DNA of 64,000 nt, from NCBI RefSeq assembly GCF_000218685.1, contig NW_006763295.1, forward strand, positions 558,001-622,000, given 5' to 3'. The position numbers were made by a program, and so were the translations under genes. This DNA is from Serpula lacrymans var. lacrymans S7.9. Lineage: Eukaryota; Basidiomycota; Agaricomycetes; Boletales; Serpulaceae. A model generated the notes under the pieces. It saw only the letters and a list, made by a program, of their open reading frames with translations. It was not told the DNA's origin and searched no databases. Below, piece by piece: positions 1 to 11,349 of this stretch; positions within the stretch are counted from its first letter, which is position 1, and every line of letters begins with the position of its first letter.

Positions 1-430
1 AGTGATTTTGATTTTGGTTTGATGACCCAGGGCGCCTCTGGGATATGTTGTTTTGTTTGGTGGACCCGCCACCTTGGTGCATGGTGTAGAGCTCTATGGC
101 TCTACCGACTTGTCGTACTTCCTTAGCCGCCAGGGCCAAGTTGTCGCTCCTTGTATCCTGCAGATAGATCTGTTCTGCAATGCAAGGGTTCACATTGCGT
201 TCCAGCAGTTCTACTGCATGTTCATTGCCAAGACCCGCTCTATCTCCTTTGAAGGCGCCAGGGTCAGCGACGACTTCGACTTTCTTGTTGAACTTTTTCT
301 CTACCGAGGGGGTTGCTACAGGGGGGTTTGCCTGTATCTCCGTGAGTTGTGAGGTTAATGCTGCAATCTGCGTGCGCATGGCGTGCAGCAGAGCATTCAT
401 ATCTTGGGGTTGCGACGACATGTCGACTTG
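1..430 (-). pseudogene. Ty3/gypsy gag remnant with in-frame internal deletion
   Basis: Read on the minus strand, this matches the gag at 28821-29482 in both its N-terminal part and its C-terminal part (nucleocapsid-proximal motifs such as NEHAVELLERNV). The middle of gag is absent: GDRA is followed directly by GLGNEHAVELL, and the reading frame survives the loss of about 330 bp. The fragment runs off the left edge of the window, so its downstream pol is unseen. Gag would form the capsid of the element; this copy is surely dead. Confidence 0.75.
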
Positions 431-682
431 TTCTCTTTGGTAATGTAAAAAAAAGGTAACTGGGGGTCCCCGCTTGCTATCTGCCGATCAACCTCTTCCC
501 AGCTGAGTATCGGATCTCAATCTCCGACTACTCCCAAAGCACTACAAGGCTGTCGCTAGGAGCGCACCTATCTGCTATTTGGGATATTCCTAACCCTAAC
601 CAATCTCCTTCACCCTGGAGTCCGGGTGCCCAATGGGACTTTTTGCACTGACGTGCGAGAGAGTAATGAGAGCGAGTCCTAA
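431..682. other. Unassigned spacer between gag remnant and solo LTR
   Basis: The short GTAACTGGGGGTCC leader near 456 is also found beside the related element at 29533, so the left end is retroelement leader. The rest (about 475-682) has no coding potential I can recognise, and unlike the 29548 copy no LTR abuts the leader here. Confidence 0.4.
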
Positions 683-1071
683 TGTAACAACCAAGAGTGA
701 TCTACTCCGGCGCACACAGAACACACTATAGAGAATATGAATATGGGGAGTGGTTACCCCTAAGGCTGCAGTGAGTTAGTTGGTATACAACAGGAGGGCT
801 TGCTGAGGAGTCTCCTGGATCTATTGGGGTATATATACTACTACAGGTTTGTTTGTACATATGTACTATACAGTTTGAAGAAGGCAGTGGCTTGATGATG
901 TCATAGGGCCTAGCCCGTATGGCCAGCTCCACTGCGTGAGAGAGTTAAGTCTAGAAATAAAAGGAAGGCAACGCGGCGCGAGAAAGGGAAATGCCGCGTG
1001 GCAATTAAGGTATAAAGTTAAAGCGGAGAATAAAAAGAAAGAAGATGTCCGGAAATTGTGTTATTGTAACA
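683..1071 (+). repeat. Solo LTR, TGTAAC family (copy E1)
   Basis: A 389 bp unit that begins TGTAACAACC and ends TTATTGTAACA. It is closely similar to 13571-13986 and to the complement of 29548-29965. It contains a TATATATA stretch near 831. No matching 5 bp target duplication is seen (CCTAA left, GACAT right). On its right it truncates the protease domain of the 1072-2354 element. Confidence 0.85.
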
Positions 1072-2354
1072 GACATAGTTCCCATGTGTCCATGGTCGTC
1101 CAAGAAGTAGATCGTATCCAGTGTCTTTCCCAACAAAGATATTGGCATAGGTTTTGACTTCTCCACAGTATAAAGCCACATTGTTGACTAGACCATCAAG
1201 TCTACCAAATCCTCCATTGGCATCTTTGACTACAGGTCAAATACTAGTATCCATGGGAAGGCGAATGAGATTTTCCCAAATAGTGCGGCTGACTATATTG
1301 AGAGCAGACCCTGAATCAACAATAGCTGTAATAGTTTTGCCATTAGAGGTAACAGGAACACAAATAAGGTTGGCATGAGTGATGGCAAAAAGTGATTCAG
1401 CTGTCAAGCTTTGGGGTTTGTTGTCTAGTCCAAAATTAATGCGCTTGGATTTCATCATTTCTTGGAGATTCTGGGAAACTTCTTTTGATAGACCAATGAC
1501 ATTACCAATAGATAGAGGGATAGGGGTGCTGAGAATTTGATTAATGATGGCTTTGGAGTCAAGATTCTGCGAAAGTGTAGATGAAGTCTTGAGTGGTTTC
1601 TTCTGTTTATCGGCAGGGGGATTCTTCTTGGTGGTCTGGGAAGCGTCTTCCATGATTACATCGTCATTAGTGGGATCAAAGAAAGGCTGTGCAATATCAA
1701 AGATGTGTGGTTTTGATGGAACAGGGGCTATGGTTGGAGCAACAGGCTTCTCTTCTTCTTTCTTCTTTCCTTTTACAGCTTTGGCCCAATCTGGTTTAGG
1801 AGGAATGTAGACACCATCAAAGACTTGCTTGTGCTTCTCCTTAAACACTCTGTCTGGATGATCCACTGCATAGACAGGCTCTTCATCTGAATCAGAATCA
1901 GAGTCAGCTACTTCAGCAATGGACATGAAAGAAGTCGTAGTGAGGAGGTTAGACTTGGGGATAGTGCAATGTACAGCAGTTGCTATGGGTTCCTCTCTTG
2001 ATCGCATGATTCTGGACCCATCAGACATGACAAAGCAACCAGTGTCATCCTTCTTGATGATTCCCTTTGACAGTAAGTCAAGCATATCTGCGCATTCATT
2101 AACTCCATGACCAGTTTTTCCGCATCCATAGCAAAGGAAGGGAACACGAGGTGCTGTAGGCAGAGTGGCAGTGGGTGGAGCAATAGGCTGAGTGGGTAAG
2201 TTACTGCTTCCTTGAGATGATCGAGATGGTCTGGCTGACTGGTTCATGAAAGTGGGAGGGCGAAGTATAAGTCTAGCATCAGTGTCAAGCTTGATAGCAC
2301 AATAGTAGAGCAGAGGATAGTTGGGATCTTTGATTGTCATAGAACCCAACTTCT
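1072..2354 (-). pseudogene. Ty3/gypsy gag-protease fragment (zinc knuckle plus retropepsin)
   Basis: One minus-strand frame of nearly 400 codons carries, in order: a C-terminal gag segment, a CCHC zinc knuckle (CYGCGKTGHGVNEC, about 2105-2150), an acidic and charged linker (DSDSDSDEE), and an aspartic protease with active site AIVDSGSALNIVS. A single in-frame TGA at 1237-1239 follows. The frame then continues with DANGG and GYDLLLGRPW, the usual C-terminal protease segment of this gypsy clade. The domain stops at the solo LTR at 1071, and the other end is cut by repeat A at 2355. Reverse transcriptase and integrase are missing, so this is a dead fragment. Confidence 0.85.
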
Positions 2355-4170
2355 TGATGAGAACTGTTGTTAGAAAACCACACACAAAAACAAACTAACA
2401 AACAATCCTCCCAGATTCCACGGAACTTGTTTATGGGCTTTGCCTCCTAGAACAGTGGGTGCTCTGGTTGTTCGTGGGGTGGTATGTATGAAGGTCCTTC
2501 AAAGTAAAACCCAGAGAAGTATGGGTGTGGGTTTTGAGGAGGAGGGATAGTTGAATTTATAGAAGATGCAGGCTTAATGACGAGTATAGATGAGCACTAC
2601 CTTGCTAATTGTAGCACAAAGTAGGTTTGAGAATAACAAAGATGACGAGGTGACGAGGTTCCCAGTGATAGCAGGCTCCTGATGCACAAACTGTAGTGCT
2701 CAGAAGGACTCTAATTGAAAGGGATGACAGTGACTTTCAAAAATGACGAGTGACAATGACAGCAGATAGCAGTGGTAGCAGTGGGAAGTATTGTGACCAC
2801 ACTGGATCACAAGTAGCAGAGTAGTGAACTTGAGATTTAGAGAAGAAGTCTGGAATCGAGTTCTTTATTGTTTTTACATGGTAAAATACAGGGGTTTATA
2901 TAGTGAAAAGAAAGGTAGGCTATGCACAGTATAGCTGCGCAAAAAGAATGAGAAAGAACATGAAGGAAGGAATATACGCTGACAAATCCTGTGTAGTTGC
3001 TAAAGGATAAGATCATCAAAATAAGGGAAAGAAAGGGATAGAACAATGAATGCTGTGAGTAATGTCACAGGTTTGTACAGCCATAAAGTAAAGTCCAATA
3101 GCAAAAAGAGAGCAAGAAAATCATGATGTCATGGGAGGATGCAGTAAAAAAAAGGGCAAGGCAAAACACTATCAGTATCAACACAGTTCCTTTATTGTCA
3201 GTCAGGCATTCTAAAAAAATATGTGTCCATAAAAATGATTCAAAAATCAAAAATAATCGCACTGTAAATGAATGTTCTGCTGAAACAAAAGAAACTGGAG
3301 CCACCGGTCCACCACCTAGTCCAAATCCGACAGTTCCATGGCCTTACCAATGGACTGGTTGTGTTGGACCACCTGATCAAACAAGGGAGGGAGAGGAGTA
3401 GTTCCAATTTGGAACAAGTGAGTTCCAGGCAGCGTGTGGTAGGTGTAGGTGTAGCGAAGACGATGGACAAATGATAAGTGTACCCAAGTGAATGGGACAG
3501 CGATGAACATGGGCGACGCAAGGGGATGAACCTTCTCCAGCTCAAAAACTACCCACCCACGCTCCAACCAGGCAAGACGAGCGACCGATGTTTTGATAGT
3601 ATATGATGGCAGATCGACGTCATGAAGATGGACCTGTTGCCCTATTTGGACCGGCTGCCGGGGCTTTGCTGATATCAGCAGTGGCACGTGGTAGTCAACG
3701 GATTGGCAACGGAAGCGGATAGGAAGTGGTGACATCAGAAATGGTGGGGGTGCAGATAAGATGAGGAGGAGGAGGGTGAAGGTGGTGAAAAAGTGGATTA
3801 GAATGGGGATCCAGAAACGACCATCAGGTGAGAATAAAAAGGAGAGGAAGGGGCCCATGGTGGGGCTAGGCAAAGGAAGGGGAGTAAGGGAAACAACAAA
3901 AGCGAAGGGCGCAATGCAATGTGTAGCCAGTGGCGACGCGAAAATTTGCCGAAATGCCGAAACACGGAAAGTACCGGGTGGAAAAGCAAAGGTGAGCGTG
4001 ACTGGATTGCCTAATAGAGGTGGTGCTGATCAGCCGCAAGTTTGAAACAGGCAATATTAATTACTATTCCATGTGGCACTGTGCCTGTGTGGCGCAAAGG
4101 CGAGTCTTTTTGAATATTTGCTTCATTATTGACACCTGTCCATGCTACCAATCAATTTTGGTGCATGACA
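2355..4170 (-). repeat. 1.8 kb LTR-like repeat, copy A
   Basis: Homologous over its whole length to 20200-22009 (B) and 27011-28820 (C), and in part to 30770-31290 (D). Read on the minus strand it starts TGTCATGCACC and ends near CAGTTCTCATCA. B and C end with an extra CGACA/CAACA that is lost here. A TATA element (CTATATAAACC on the minus strand, near 2893) precedes the presumed transcribed part. The upstream U3-like half holds an open frame (3316-3873, minus) that matches the 245-codon frame of B and C. In A this frame is shortened by a one-base insertion near 3903. No flanking target duplication is visible. Confidence 0.8.
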
Positions 4171-4841
4171 CCGGTGACTCTTATGCCTGAGCACCCAATA
4201 TCATGGATTATTGAATATTTATCCAACTTGATGACCATCTATGCACTAAGGCCAGACTTTAACCCAGCGTCTGTAAAGCTATGTATATGTATGGTACACC
4301 TAACATACCACAAATAGTTATCCAGGTTCCCAAGCATTGCACCTTGAGAATAATGCGAGATCTTATAAATATGCCAATCTCCTTCATAGTTTGTCTGAAA
4401 GTGGCAGAGTGCACCCATTATTTCAAGCAATATCACATTCCCCATTGTTTTGATAGGCTGTAGGATACTGGCATAGTGATGCAAAATCTGCTATTGCATG
4501 CTAAGGCTATGCAGTTTTGGTATCTGTATGCCAATGTTTGTAATGGCCATAATGGAGTAGTAGCAATAACCCCTTCTCATGATGAACAATTCCTGTAATG
4601 CTGTTTGCAAATTTTAGTCTAAGAATCTCTTGGCTCCTAGAAAGCTTAGAGCCATGTATTCATATCTTTTTAATTCACTTTTTCAACCTACAGTATGCCT
4701 GAAAATATTAACTACTACCTCCAAAACATGGTCTTATCTGGAAGTTAATGCTGGTATAATGATACAAAAATCACACATTAGCTACATATGTATTTATCTA
4801 CAATTTTATGTAAGGGTCCTCATACATACAATAATGACAAA
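4171..4841. other. Non-coding interval
   Basis: AT-rich sequence between repeat A and the 3' end of the NLR gene. I see no gene, repeat or structured RNA. It probably holds the NLR 3' UTR and terminator (minus-strand transcript). Confidence 0.5.
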
Positions 4842-7800
4842 TTATGCATGGTTGCCCATCTCAGGATGTTCAGTACCAAGGACCATCTCTTCACTAGCCA
4901 GGACTCTCCAATATAATGCCTCAGCCTCATTATATTTTCCTTGCCTGTCATACACTAATGCCAAGTTACCCATAGTTGCCAATGTGTCAGGATGTTCAGC
5001 ACCAAGAACCATCTCTCTACTAGCCAGGACTCTCCCATATAATGCCTCAGCCTTATCATATTTTCCTTGCCATTGATACACCGATGCCAAATTATTCACA
5101 GTTATCAATGTGGATGGATGTTCAGCACCAAGGACCATCTCTTTACTAGTCAGGACTCTCCCATATAATGCCTCAGCCTCATTATATTTTCCTTGCCTGC
5201 CATACACTAATGCCAAGTTACCCATGGTTGTCAATGTGTAAGGATGTTCAGCACCAAGGACCATCTCTTCACTAGCCATGACTCTCCCATATAGTGCCTC
5301 AGCCTCATTATATTTTCCTTGACTGCAATACACTGATGCCAAATTATTCATGGTTGTCAATGTGTCAGGATGTTCAGCACCAAGGACCATCTCTTCACTA
5401 GGCAGGACTCTCCCATATAATTCCTCAGCCTCATTATATTTTCCTTGCCTGTGATACACTGATGCCAAATTAGTCATGGTTGTCAATGTGTCAGGATTTT
5501 CAGCACCAAGGACCATCTCTCTACTAGCCATGACTCTCCCATATAATGCCTCAGCCTCATTATATTTTCCTTGGTTGAGATACACTAATGCCAAATTATG
5601 CATGGTTGCCAATGTGTATAGATGTTCAGCACCAAGGACCATCTCTCTACTAGCCAGGACTCTCTCATATAAAGCCTCAGCCTCATTATATTTTCCTTGC
5701 ATGTTATACACTAATGCTATATCATGCATAGTTGTTAATGTGTATGGATGTTCAGCACCAAGAACCATCTCTCTACTAGCCAGGACTTTCCCATATAATG
5801 CCTCAGCCTCATCATATTTTCCTTGCCATTGATACACCGATGCCAAATTATTCACAGTTATCAATGTGGATGGATGTTCAGCACCAAGGACCATCTCTTT
5901 ACTAGTCAGGACTCTCCCATATAATGCCTCAGCCTCATTATATTTTCCTTGCCCATGATACACTGATGCTATTTTATCCATAGTTGCTAATGTGGATGGA
6001 TGTGCAGCACCAAGAACCATCTCTCTACTAGCCAGGACTCTCCCATATAATGCCTCAGCCTCGTTATATTTTCCTTGACTGAGATATACTGATGCCAAAC
6101 TATCCATGGTTGTCAATGTGGATGGATGATTATGTCCGAGCCGAATCTCTTGAATTCTCATCATCTGGTCAAACATTGCCATTGCTTCATTAAACCTGCC
6201 CTTGCTTGACATGTAACTAGCCATGCCTGTTGCTGCACGTACTAATGTCATGTTTCTCTCTTGCAGTCCGTTGTCTAAGAGCACCAGTGAACGTACATGT
6301 GATGCAATCCTATCCCATTCAGACCAACACAAAGGTGACCAATCATCCTTGATATCATTCCTAACATAGCCAATAAACTTGACGGCGCAATCAAATAACT
6401 CGGCCCAGTTGTCGTTTTTTTTCGTCATTTCTCTAGTCATGAAACTGACTAAATCATGAATACGCAACACAGCACCATCTGAGCCATGGCGGTCAACCAG
6501 CGACATGCTCCGTAGCAGCTTAACAGCCTTCCACAACTCGGTAGGAGTACTCATCACCGAGATAAGTGAGCTCGTAATCGAGCTTTTGGGAGGGGTCAAG
6601 GTATCTGTAGTATTTGACCCGCTACCGCTGGGTACAATCCTTTGTTTCCCTTTCACATGAAGTTTCTTCAACAGCTTGTTCACCAAACGCAACTTCGTTT
6701 GCGCAGGTCTGTTACCTAAGCCTGTAGACGATACAGCGATCACTGGCTGTGATTCGGAAGTAAGCAGCTTTTGAGCTCCATCAGAAATGATCTTTAGCTC
6801 GATACTCTCTGGGTCAAAAAACGACAATAGCTTGAGAAAATGACCAGCCACAGGATCACTGTCGTTCAGGCGGTCCCAAAGACTACTGAACACAGCAGAG
6901 ACAGACTTCTGCTCATAAACACTAAGGTCGTTTTCCCATTCGACGACCTGCCCAGACACACATATAAGTAAACAAGACATCTAGACATTAAACACAATAC
7001 TTGCCGCCAATTTGCTAGCCGGAATTTTTAGCAGCGACAATATCTGTTCTATACTTTGTGGTGAGTTCCTCTTGAATGACGCTGCTTGGACTATGGCCAG
7101 AGGCAACTGTCCTAAACTACTCGTCAACTGCTTTGCAGTCTCCATAACAGCAACCGAAGTATCCGCTACGTCCATAGTTGCATCAGCGAGAAACAGCTTG
7201 GCTGCGTCTTGTGCATCTAATACACGAAGTGCAATAGTGTGATGCACCTTGCCTGCAGCATTGACCACCAAATTTGCGACGTCCCACGTGCGTGTAGTAT
7301 ACAGAATCCTCCCCTGCGCATTGGTGCGAGGGATATACTCTCGATAAAAATCCAGAGTTTCTTTGGCGACATTATCGAATACCATGAGCCACATAGCGGG
7401 ACCAGACTGCTCCAGCCAGCGGCGTACAGCTACAAACTTGTCATCCGATTTAATATTGCCTCCATTTGAGTGGCAAACAACACCAAAAAGTTTCTCAAAT
7501 TCAGCTTGAAGCTTGTCGGTCGTGGTGCTTGACATCCAAAACACGTGTGAGAAACGTTTCTTTACATACTCCGAGTTGCAGTACTGTAAGGCTAACTGAG
7601 TTTTCCCCAGTCCAGGCATTCCATGGACGACACATCGAATAGGTACGTCGCCCTTAAGCTCGCTCGCATCGAATAATTTTCTGAGCTGTTCGAGCTCTTT
7701 GTCCCGCCCCATAAAATTTGGAGATAAAAGGTCCACAGGAGCGTTGGTGAACCGAGGAACACCCGCTTGATCCTTAGGCAAAGCGCCAGTAGGGTTGTTC

Positions 7801-7931
7801 ATGTTTGTGATAATAGTAGTAGTATTCATGGTCCCACCAATATCGACGAGATTGCTCCCACTGATGATGGGATTTTGAGCCTGGTTGAAGAATCCAGTAG
7901 AAGGCCCAGGGTTGTTTTCCTGAATAGACAT
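4842..7931 (-). CDS. NB-ARC/TPR NOD-like receptor (NLR)
   Basis: Exons on the minus strand: 7931-7005 and 6947-4842, about 1010 aa. The single 57 bp intron has a GC donor (GCAAGT) and a CAG acceptor; only this choice joins the frames. Residues 1-60 contain a Gly/Asn-rich segment. NB-ARC follows, with P-loop GMPGLGKTQLALQYC, Walker B WLMVFDNV, a TTR sensor and LGQLPLAIVQAA (GLPLA-type). A winged-helix-like linker leads to a degenerate TPR and ten 42-residue units of the HP-TL-LASVY-QGKYNEAEALYGRVL type (kinesin-light-chain-like TPR) reaching the C-terminus. Such proteins are fungal STAND sensors in nonself recognition and programmed cell death. Ligand and effector are unknown here. The start is the first ATG ahead of the conserved region. 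Confidence 0.9.
5055..6130 (-). repeat. Array of 126 bp TPR-coding tandem repeats
   Basis: Ten in-frame 126 bp (42-codon) units inside the NLR. Bases 5055-5197 and 5811-5953 are identical over 143 bp and lie exactly 756 bp (six units) apart, which implies block duplication or gene conversion within the array. Confidence 0.9.
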
Positions 7932-8376
7932 GTTTCAGAATAGGTAGAGACGTAGATTTAGAGGATTGCTTAGAGTGAGAACGACGATTTGACAGGGAGT
8001 CTTTGTGGTGGGAAGAAGAAGAAGAAAGCAGGCAGCTTCATCAAAGGAATTACCCATGCAAGAAGCGCCGAGGCGATGTCCACGCTTGGGCCATGCCCTT
8101 GGCTATTTCTAGACTCTGATTGGCAAACATTGAACATACTCAAGTCTCGAGCGCCATTGGCTCTGATCGGTGTGGTCCCTGCGAGTACCATGGTTCGAGA
8201 AGATCGATAGCGGTCTTGCGACGTAATGAGGACGAAAAATTGCATAGAACTGCGGATGTTGTAAAGCTCTATTGGACTAGGCCTCTGCCGACACTGTAGG
8301 GAATATAGTACTGTACTGTACTTTGATGCGAGGTATACCTTCCGTCATCCGTCTATATACGAGGTCACCGACGCGT
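7932..8376. promoter_or_regulatory. Intergenic region: NLR upstream and BAG downstream
   Basis: About 445 bp between the NLR start and the stop of the BAG gene; both are on the minus strand. It must hold the NLR promoter. No clear TATA box or known operator could be assigned. Confidence 0.35.
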
Positions 8377-9121
8377 CTATAGCCTGCCTGAGTTCCTTCT
8401 GCCCCATTCACCATCGAGTTTATCTAGTACACCCTGTACTTCTTTAACCGCACCCTTTCTCTCAAGTCTAGCATCTGTCCAGGAACCGTCTGCGGTGATA
8501 GCGTCGAGACGGAGGAGAGACTGGAGGAGGAGTTCTGCGAGGCGGGTGTGTTCGAGAGTGGGAGTCTGGAGAGGAGGGAGTGGTGCGAGGGCGGTGTTTG
8601 AAGGAGCTGAACCGTTTTGAGGGGGCCAGACGATGACATCGTTTTGTATAGCGAAGAGAAAAATATCTACGGAAGGGACGAGGGTGTTGCGAACTTTGTC
8701 GAGTTCTGAGCGTATCTGTGAGATGGTGCCTTGCTCTGTTTTTGGCTCTGGTTGTTTTTTAGGGATTGCGGAAGGACGGTTGTGAGGTGGGAGGTCAGAG
8801 CCACCGATGATGGCGATGGTAGAGTTCTGGCGGATGGAGTATGAGGAGACTAGGGGTGGATAACATGAGGACAGAGGGTGGAGATGAAAGGGATGAACGT
8901 ACTTGGTGCAGAGTCATCTTTCATGACGGCACCTGCGTGTACGAGCTTGAAAGCATGTTCAGGGAGCTGTGTGTACTCTGCAAGGGAGTGACGGAGGAGT
9001 GCGAGCTTTGTATGTGGTGGGGGAAGGGGGACGTGGAGCCTGTACATGTGGGAGGTTAGCGTTGGGCATGAATGAAGGGGGGGACAGACCTCTCCCGTCC
9101 CCACTTGACGAGGATGGACAT
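8377..9121 (-). CDS. Ubiquitin-like/BAG-domain Hsp70 cochaperone (BAG1-like)
   Basis: Minus-strand exons 9121-9090, 9039-8903 and 8849-8377 (introns 50 and 53 bp, both GT-AG), 213 aa. The N-terminus (MSILVKWGRERLHVPLPPP) starts a ubiquitin-like fold with LVHAGAVMKDDSAP, joined across the second intron to ISSYSIRQNSTIAIIG. A linker rich in Pro and Lys follows. The C-terminus is a BAG helix bundle with LLLQSLLRLDAI and KGAVKEVQGVLDKLDGEW. BAG proteins bind the Hsp70 ATPase domain and act as nucleotide-exchange factors; the Ubl can bridge to the proteasome. The gene is divergent from the PBS2-like kinase with 342 bp between starts. Splice joins were chosen because they restore the canonical Ubl sequence. 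Confidence 0.88.
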
Positions 9122-9463
9122 CGAGTGGCTGGGTTTCAGTCGAGTGGCGAGTGATCGGACGAGTGTGACCAGAAGCCGGCTGACGACGATCAGAGGAATC
9201 ACAGCTGGGACAGGTCAGCACCGTCTCTGGCAGCAGCAGCACGACTTACCTGCGTAGAGAGACACGATGGGCAGATCTTCAGAGTGACGGTGGTGACAGG
9301 GAGTGAACGGGTGACGTGGTGACAGAGGGACGTCGTGACCAGCGTGATGGTGACCGAGGAGAGAGACCCCAGACAGTATCCGCTCCACTCATGGGCATCT
9401 ACATATATGGTAATCACCTCTTTGTACTACCCACCCACCCACTCTCTCCAATCGACTGTTAGA
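9122..9463. promoter_or_regulatory. Divergent promoter of BAG cochaperone and PBS2-like MAPKK
   Basis: 342 bp separate two head-to-head start codons, so the two stress-related genes may share regulatory sequence. A TATA-like ACATATATGG lies near 9401, closer to the plus-strand gene, followed by pyrimidine-rich sequence typical of fungal cores. Confidence 0.45.
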
Positions 9464-11349
9464 ATGCAACCTCATCCAAACAATGTCCCCCCCTCCCGTC
9501 CTCCTCCTCCCAGATCATCTCATCCACAACCTCTCCATCCATCGCCACAACAGTCGTCCTCGTCGCCAGCAACGACGACCAGGACCGCCGGTTTCCGCGC
9601 AAATGGATCAGGTGCTACTCCCATCCCTCCATCTCTCCTGGCTAAAATGGCTGCCGTATGTCTCTCTCTCCCTTTCCCTCCTCTCCTCTCAACATCTACT
9701 ATAGATGGCCAATCGCGGCTCTCCTTCCTCTGTCGACTCCGCAGCACAGGCCCTCCAACGCACTTCCCTAGACTCAGATCACCCTCTCCTCCGCCAGCCA
9801 AATTCCTTCCCTCTCCGCACACAACCACAACCACCTCCTCCCCGATCTCCCTTCCCTGGACGTCGCAACAAAGTTGGTCTCAAATTATCCGACATCAATC
9901 CTCCCGCAGGTGGCGCTGCAAACGCTGGCCTCGGCGCTGGACGACCGAACCTAGATCCCGACACCCCAAGAAGAGGCAACACCTTCTCCACCCCCTTTGC
10001 CAACTTTGGTAAAATCGTGTACGTGTACCTTTCTTTTGTACTCCCCGCTTTTCATATCCATCGCAACGTCACTCTCATCCTCGTGATTTTCATATCCATC
10101 ATCCTAATCACACCCCTGTAGTGACCCCTCTGGGAGACTTAACTTTAGCGGAAAAGCCGTCCTACACGCATCGGGTGTCGACTTCTCAAATGGCTCTTCT
10201 GTTGCTATCAACATGGGCGAACTCCAGCTCGATGAAGAACTTGGAAGAGGAAATTACGGCACCGTAAGAAAGGTCCTACATAAACCCACTAAAGTAGCAA
10301 TGGCGATGAAAGTACGTCTCTCCTCCCTCCTCACTTCCTATCCATAACTTATACGCCCCTACCTAACCTAGGAGATCCGCCTCGAACTCGACTCCTCTAA
10401 ACTAAATTCAATTCTCATGGAGCTCGACATCCTCCACCGCGCTCGCTCCCCCACAATCGTCGACTTCTACGGCGCCTTCTTCCTTGAATCTTGTGTCTAC
10501 TACTGCATGGAATACATGGATGCTGGCTCCCTCGATCGCCTCCAACCTGGGGGCATCACAGAACATGTCCTCGCCCGTATCGCCTCCCGCATGGTCAAAG
10601 GCCTCAAATGGCTTAAAGACGAAATGCAAATTATTCACCGCGACGTAAAACCTACGAATGTCCTGGTCAATCGCAAAGGAGAAGTCAAGCTATGTGATTT
10701 TGGTGTATCCGGCCAGCTTGAGAAGAGTCTCGCGAAGACGAATATAGGGTGCCAGTCGTATATGGCGCCGGAGAGGATCAAGGGCTCGTCCGCGTCTTTG
10801 CCTGAGCCGACGTTGCATGGCGACGCAGTGGTGGGAGGGATGGACGAGGGTTCGTATTCGGTAGCGTCGGACGTGTGGTCACTTGGTCTCTCAGTCGTGG
10901 AAGTTGCAAAGGGGAAGTATCCATACCCCCCTGAAACATACGAAAATGTTTTCGCGCAGCTGAGTGCGATTGTGGATGGCGTGCCACCCGGGCTGCCGGA
11001 GGACGAGGACGAGCCTCCGGCTACATCTAGCTTTGAACCAAATGGTGACGGAGATAATACGATGACGATCTCTACATCAAAAGGGAAAGAGCGACGGGAC
11101 CTTGCAGAGGACGCGGCTGAAGAAACTGGTGATGTATGGCGGCGCCCAAGGCGGTGGACACCCGATGCGAGGAATTGGGTGGCTAGATGTCTCGTAAAGC
11201 GAGCAGAGGAGCGAGCCACCTATGCAGAGTTGCTGGCACACCCGTGGCTTGTGGCGGATGCGAAGAGGGAAGTGGATATGGTAGGGTGGGTTGTGCATGC
11301 GCTGGAATGGAAGGATAAGCATGGAACGAAGAAGGTTGGGGGAGAATGA
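9464..11349 (+). CDS. PBS2: MAP kinase kinase, Pbs2/Wis1 type (HOG pathway)
   Basis: Exons 9464-9655, 9705-10018, 10122-10311 and 10372-11349, 557 aa. The N-terminus is Pro/Ser-rich and probably disordered. The kinase domain has G-loop LGRGNYGTV, a lysine in VAMAMKEIRLELD, hinge YCMEYMDAGSLD, catalytic loop HRDVKPTNVLVN, DFGVSG, and activation segment SLAKTNIGCQSYMAPERI, whose Ser/Thr are the MAPKKK phosphosites of Pbs2. The segments before the G-loop (ASGVDFSNGSSVAINMGE) and MELDILHRA are diagnostic for Pbs2 rather than Ste7 or Mkk1. Pbs2 phosphorylates the Hog1 p38-type MAPK in osmotic and oxidative stress. A non-conserved acidic insert (residues about 430-470) interrupts the C-lobe. The donor at 10019 was chosen because it keeps KIVDPSGRLNFSG in frame. 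Confidence 0.93.

Noticed and set aside
683..2354. Solo LTR E1 as the genuine LTR of the adjacent gag-protease fragment
   Set aside because: The LTR is in plus orientation while gag-protease is on the minus strand and truncated inside the protease domain, so they are separate elements.
5476..5832. Repetitive plus-strand open frame with recurring SAPRTISLLAR
   Set aside because: It is the antisense shadow of the NLR TPR array, whose 126 bp unit lacks stops on this strand.
5055..6130. CRISPR-like regular repeats
   Set aside because: The 126 bp period is a coding TPR array in a eukaryotic gene, without spacer/repeat structure.
9335..9463. Upstream extension of the PBS2 reading frame
   Set aside because: The added residues have no MAPKK features and lie in the divergent promoter. 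ATG at 9464 precedes the Pro/Ser-rich N-terminus and has a suitable leader.
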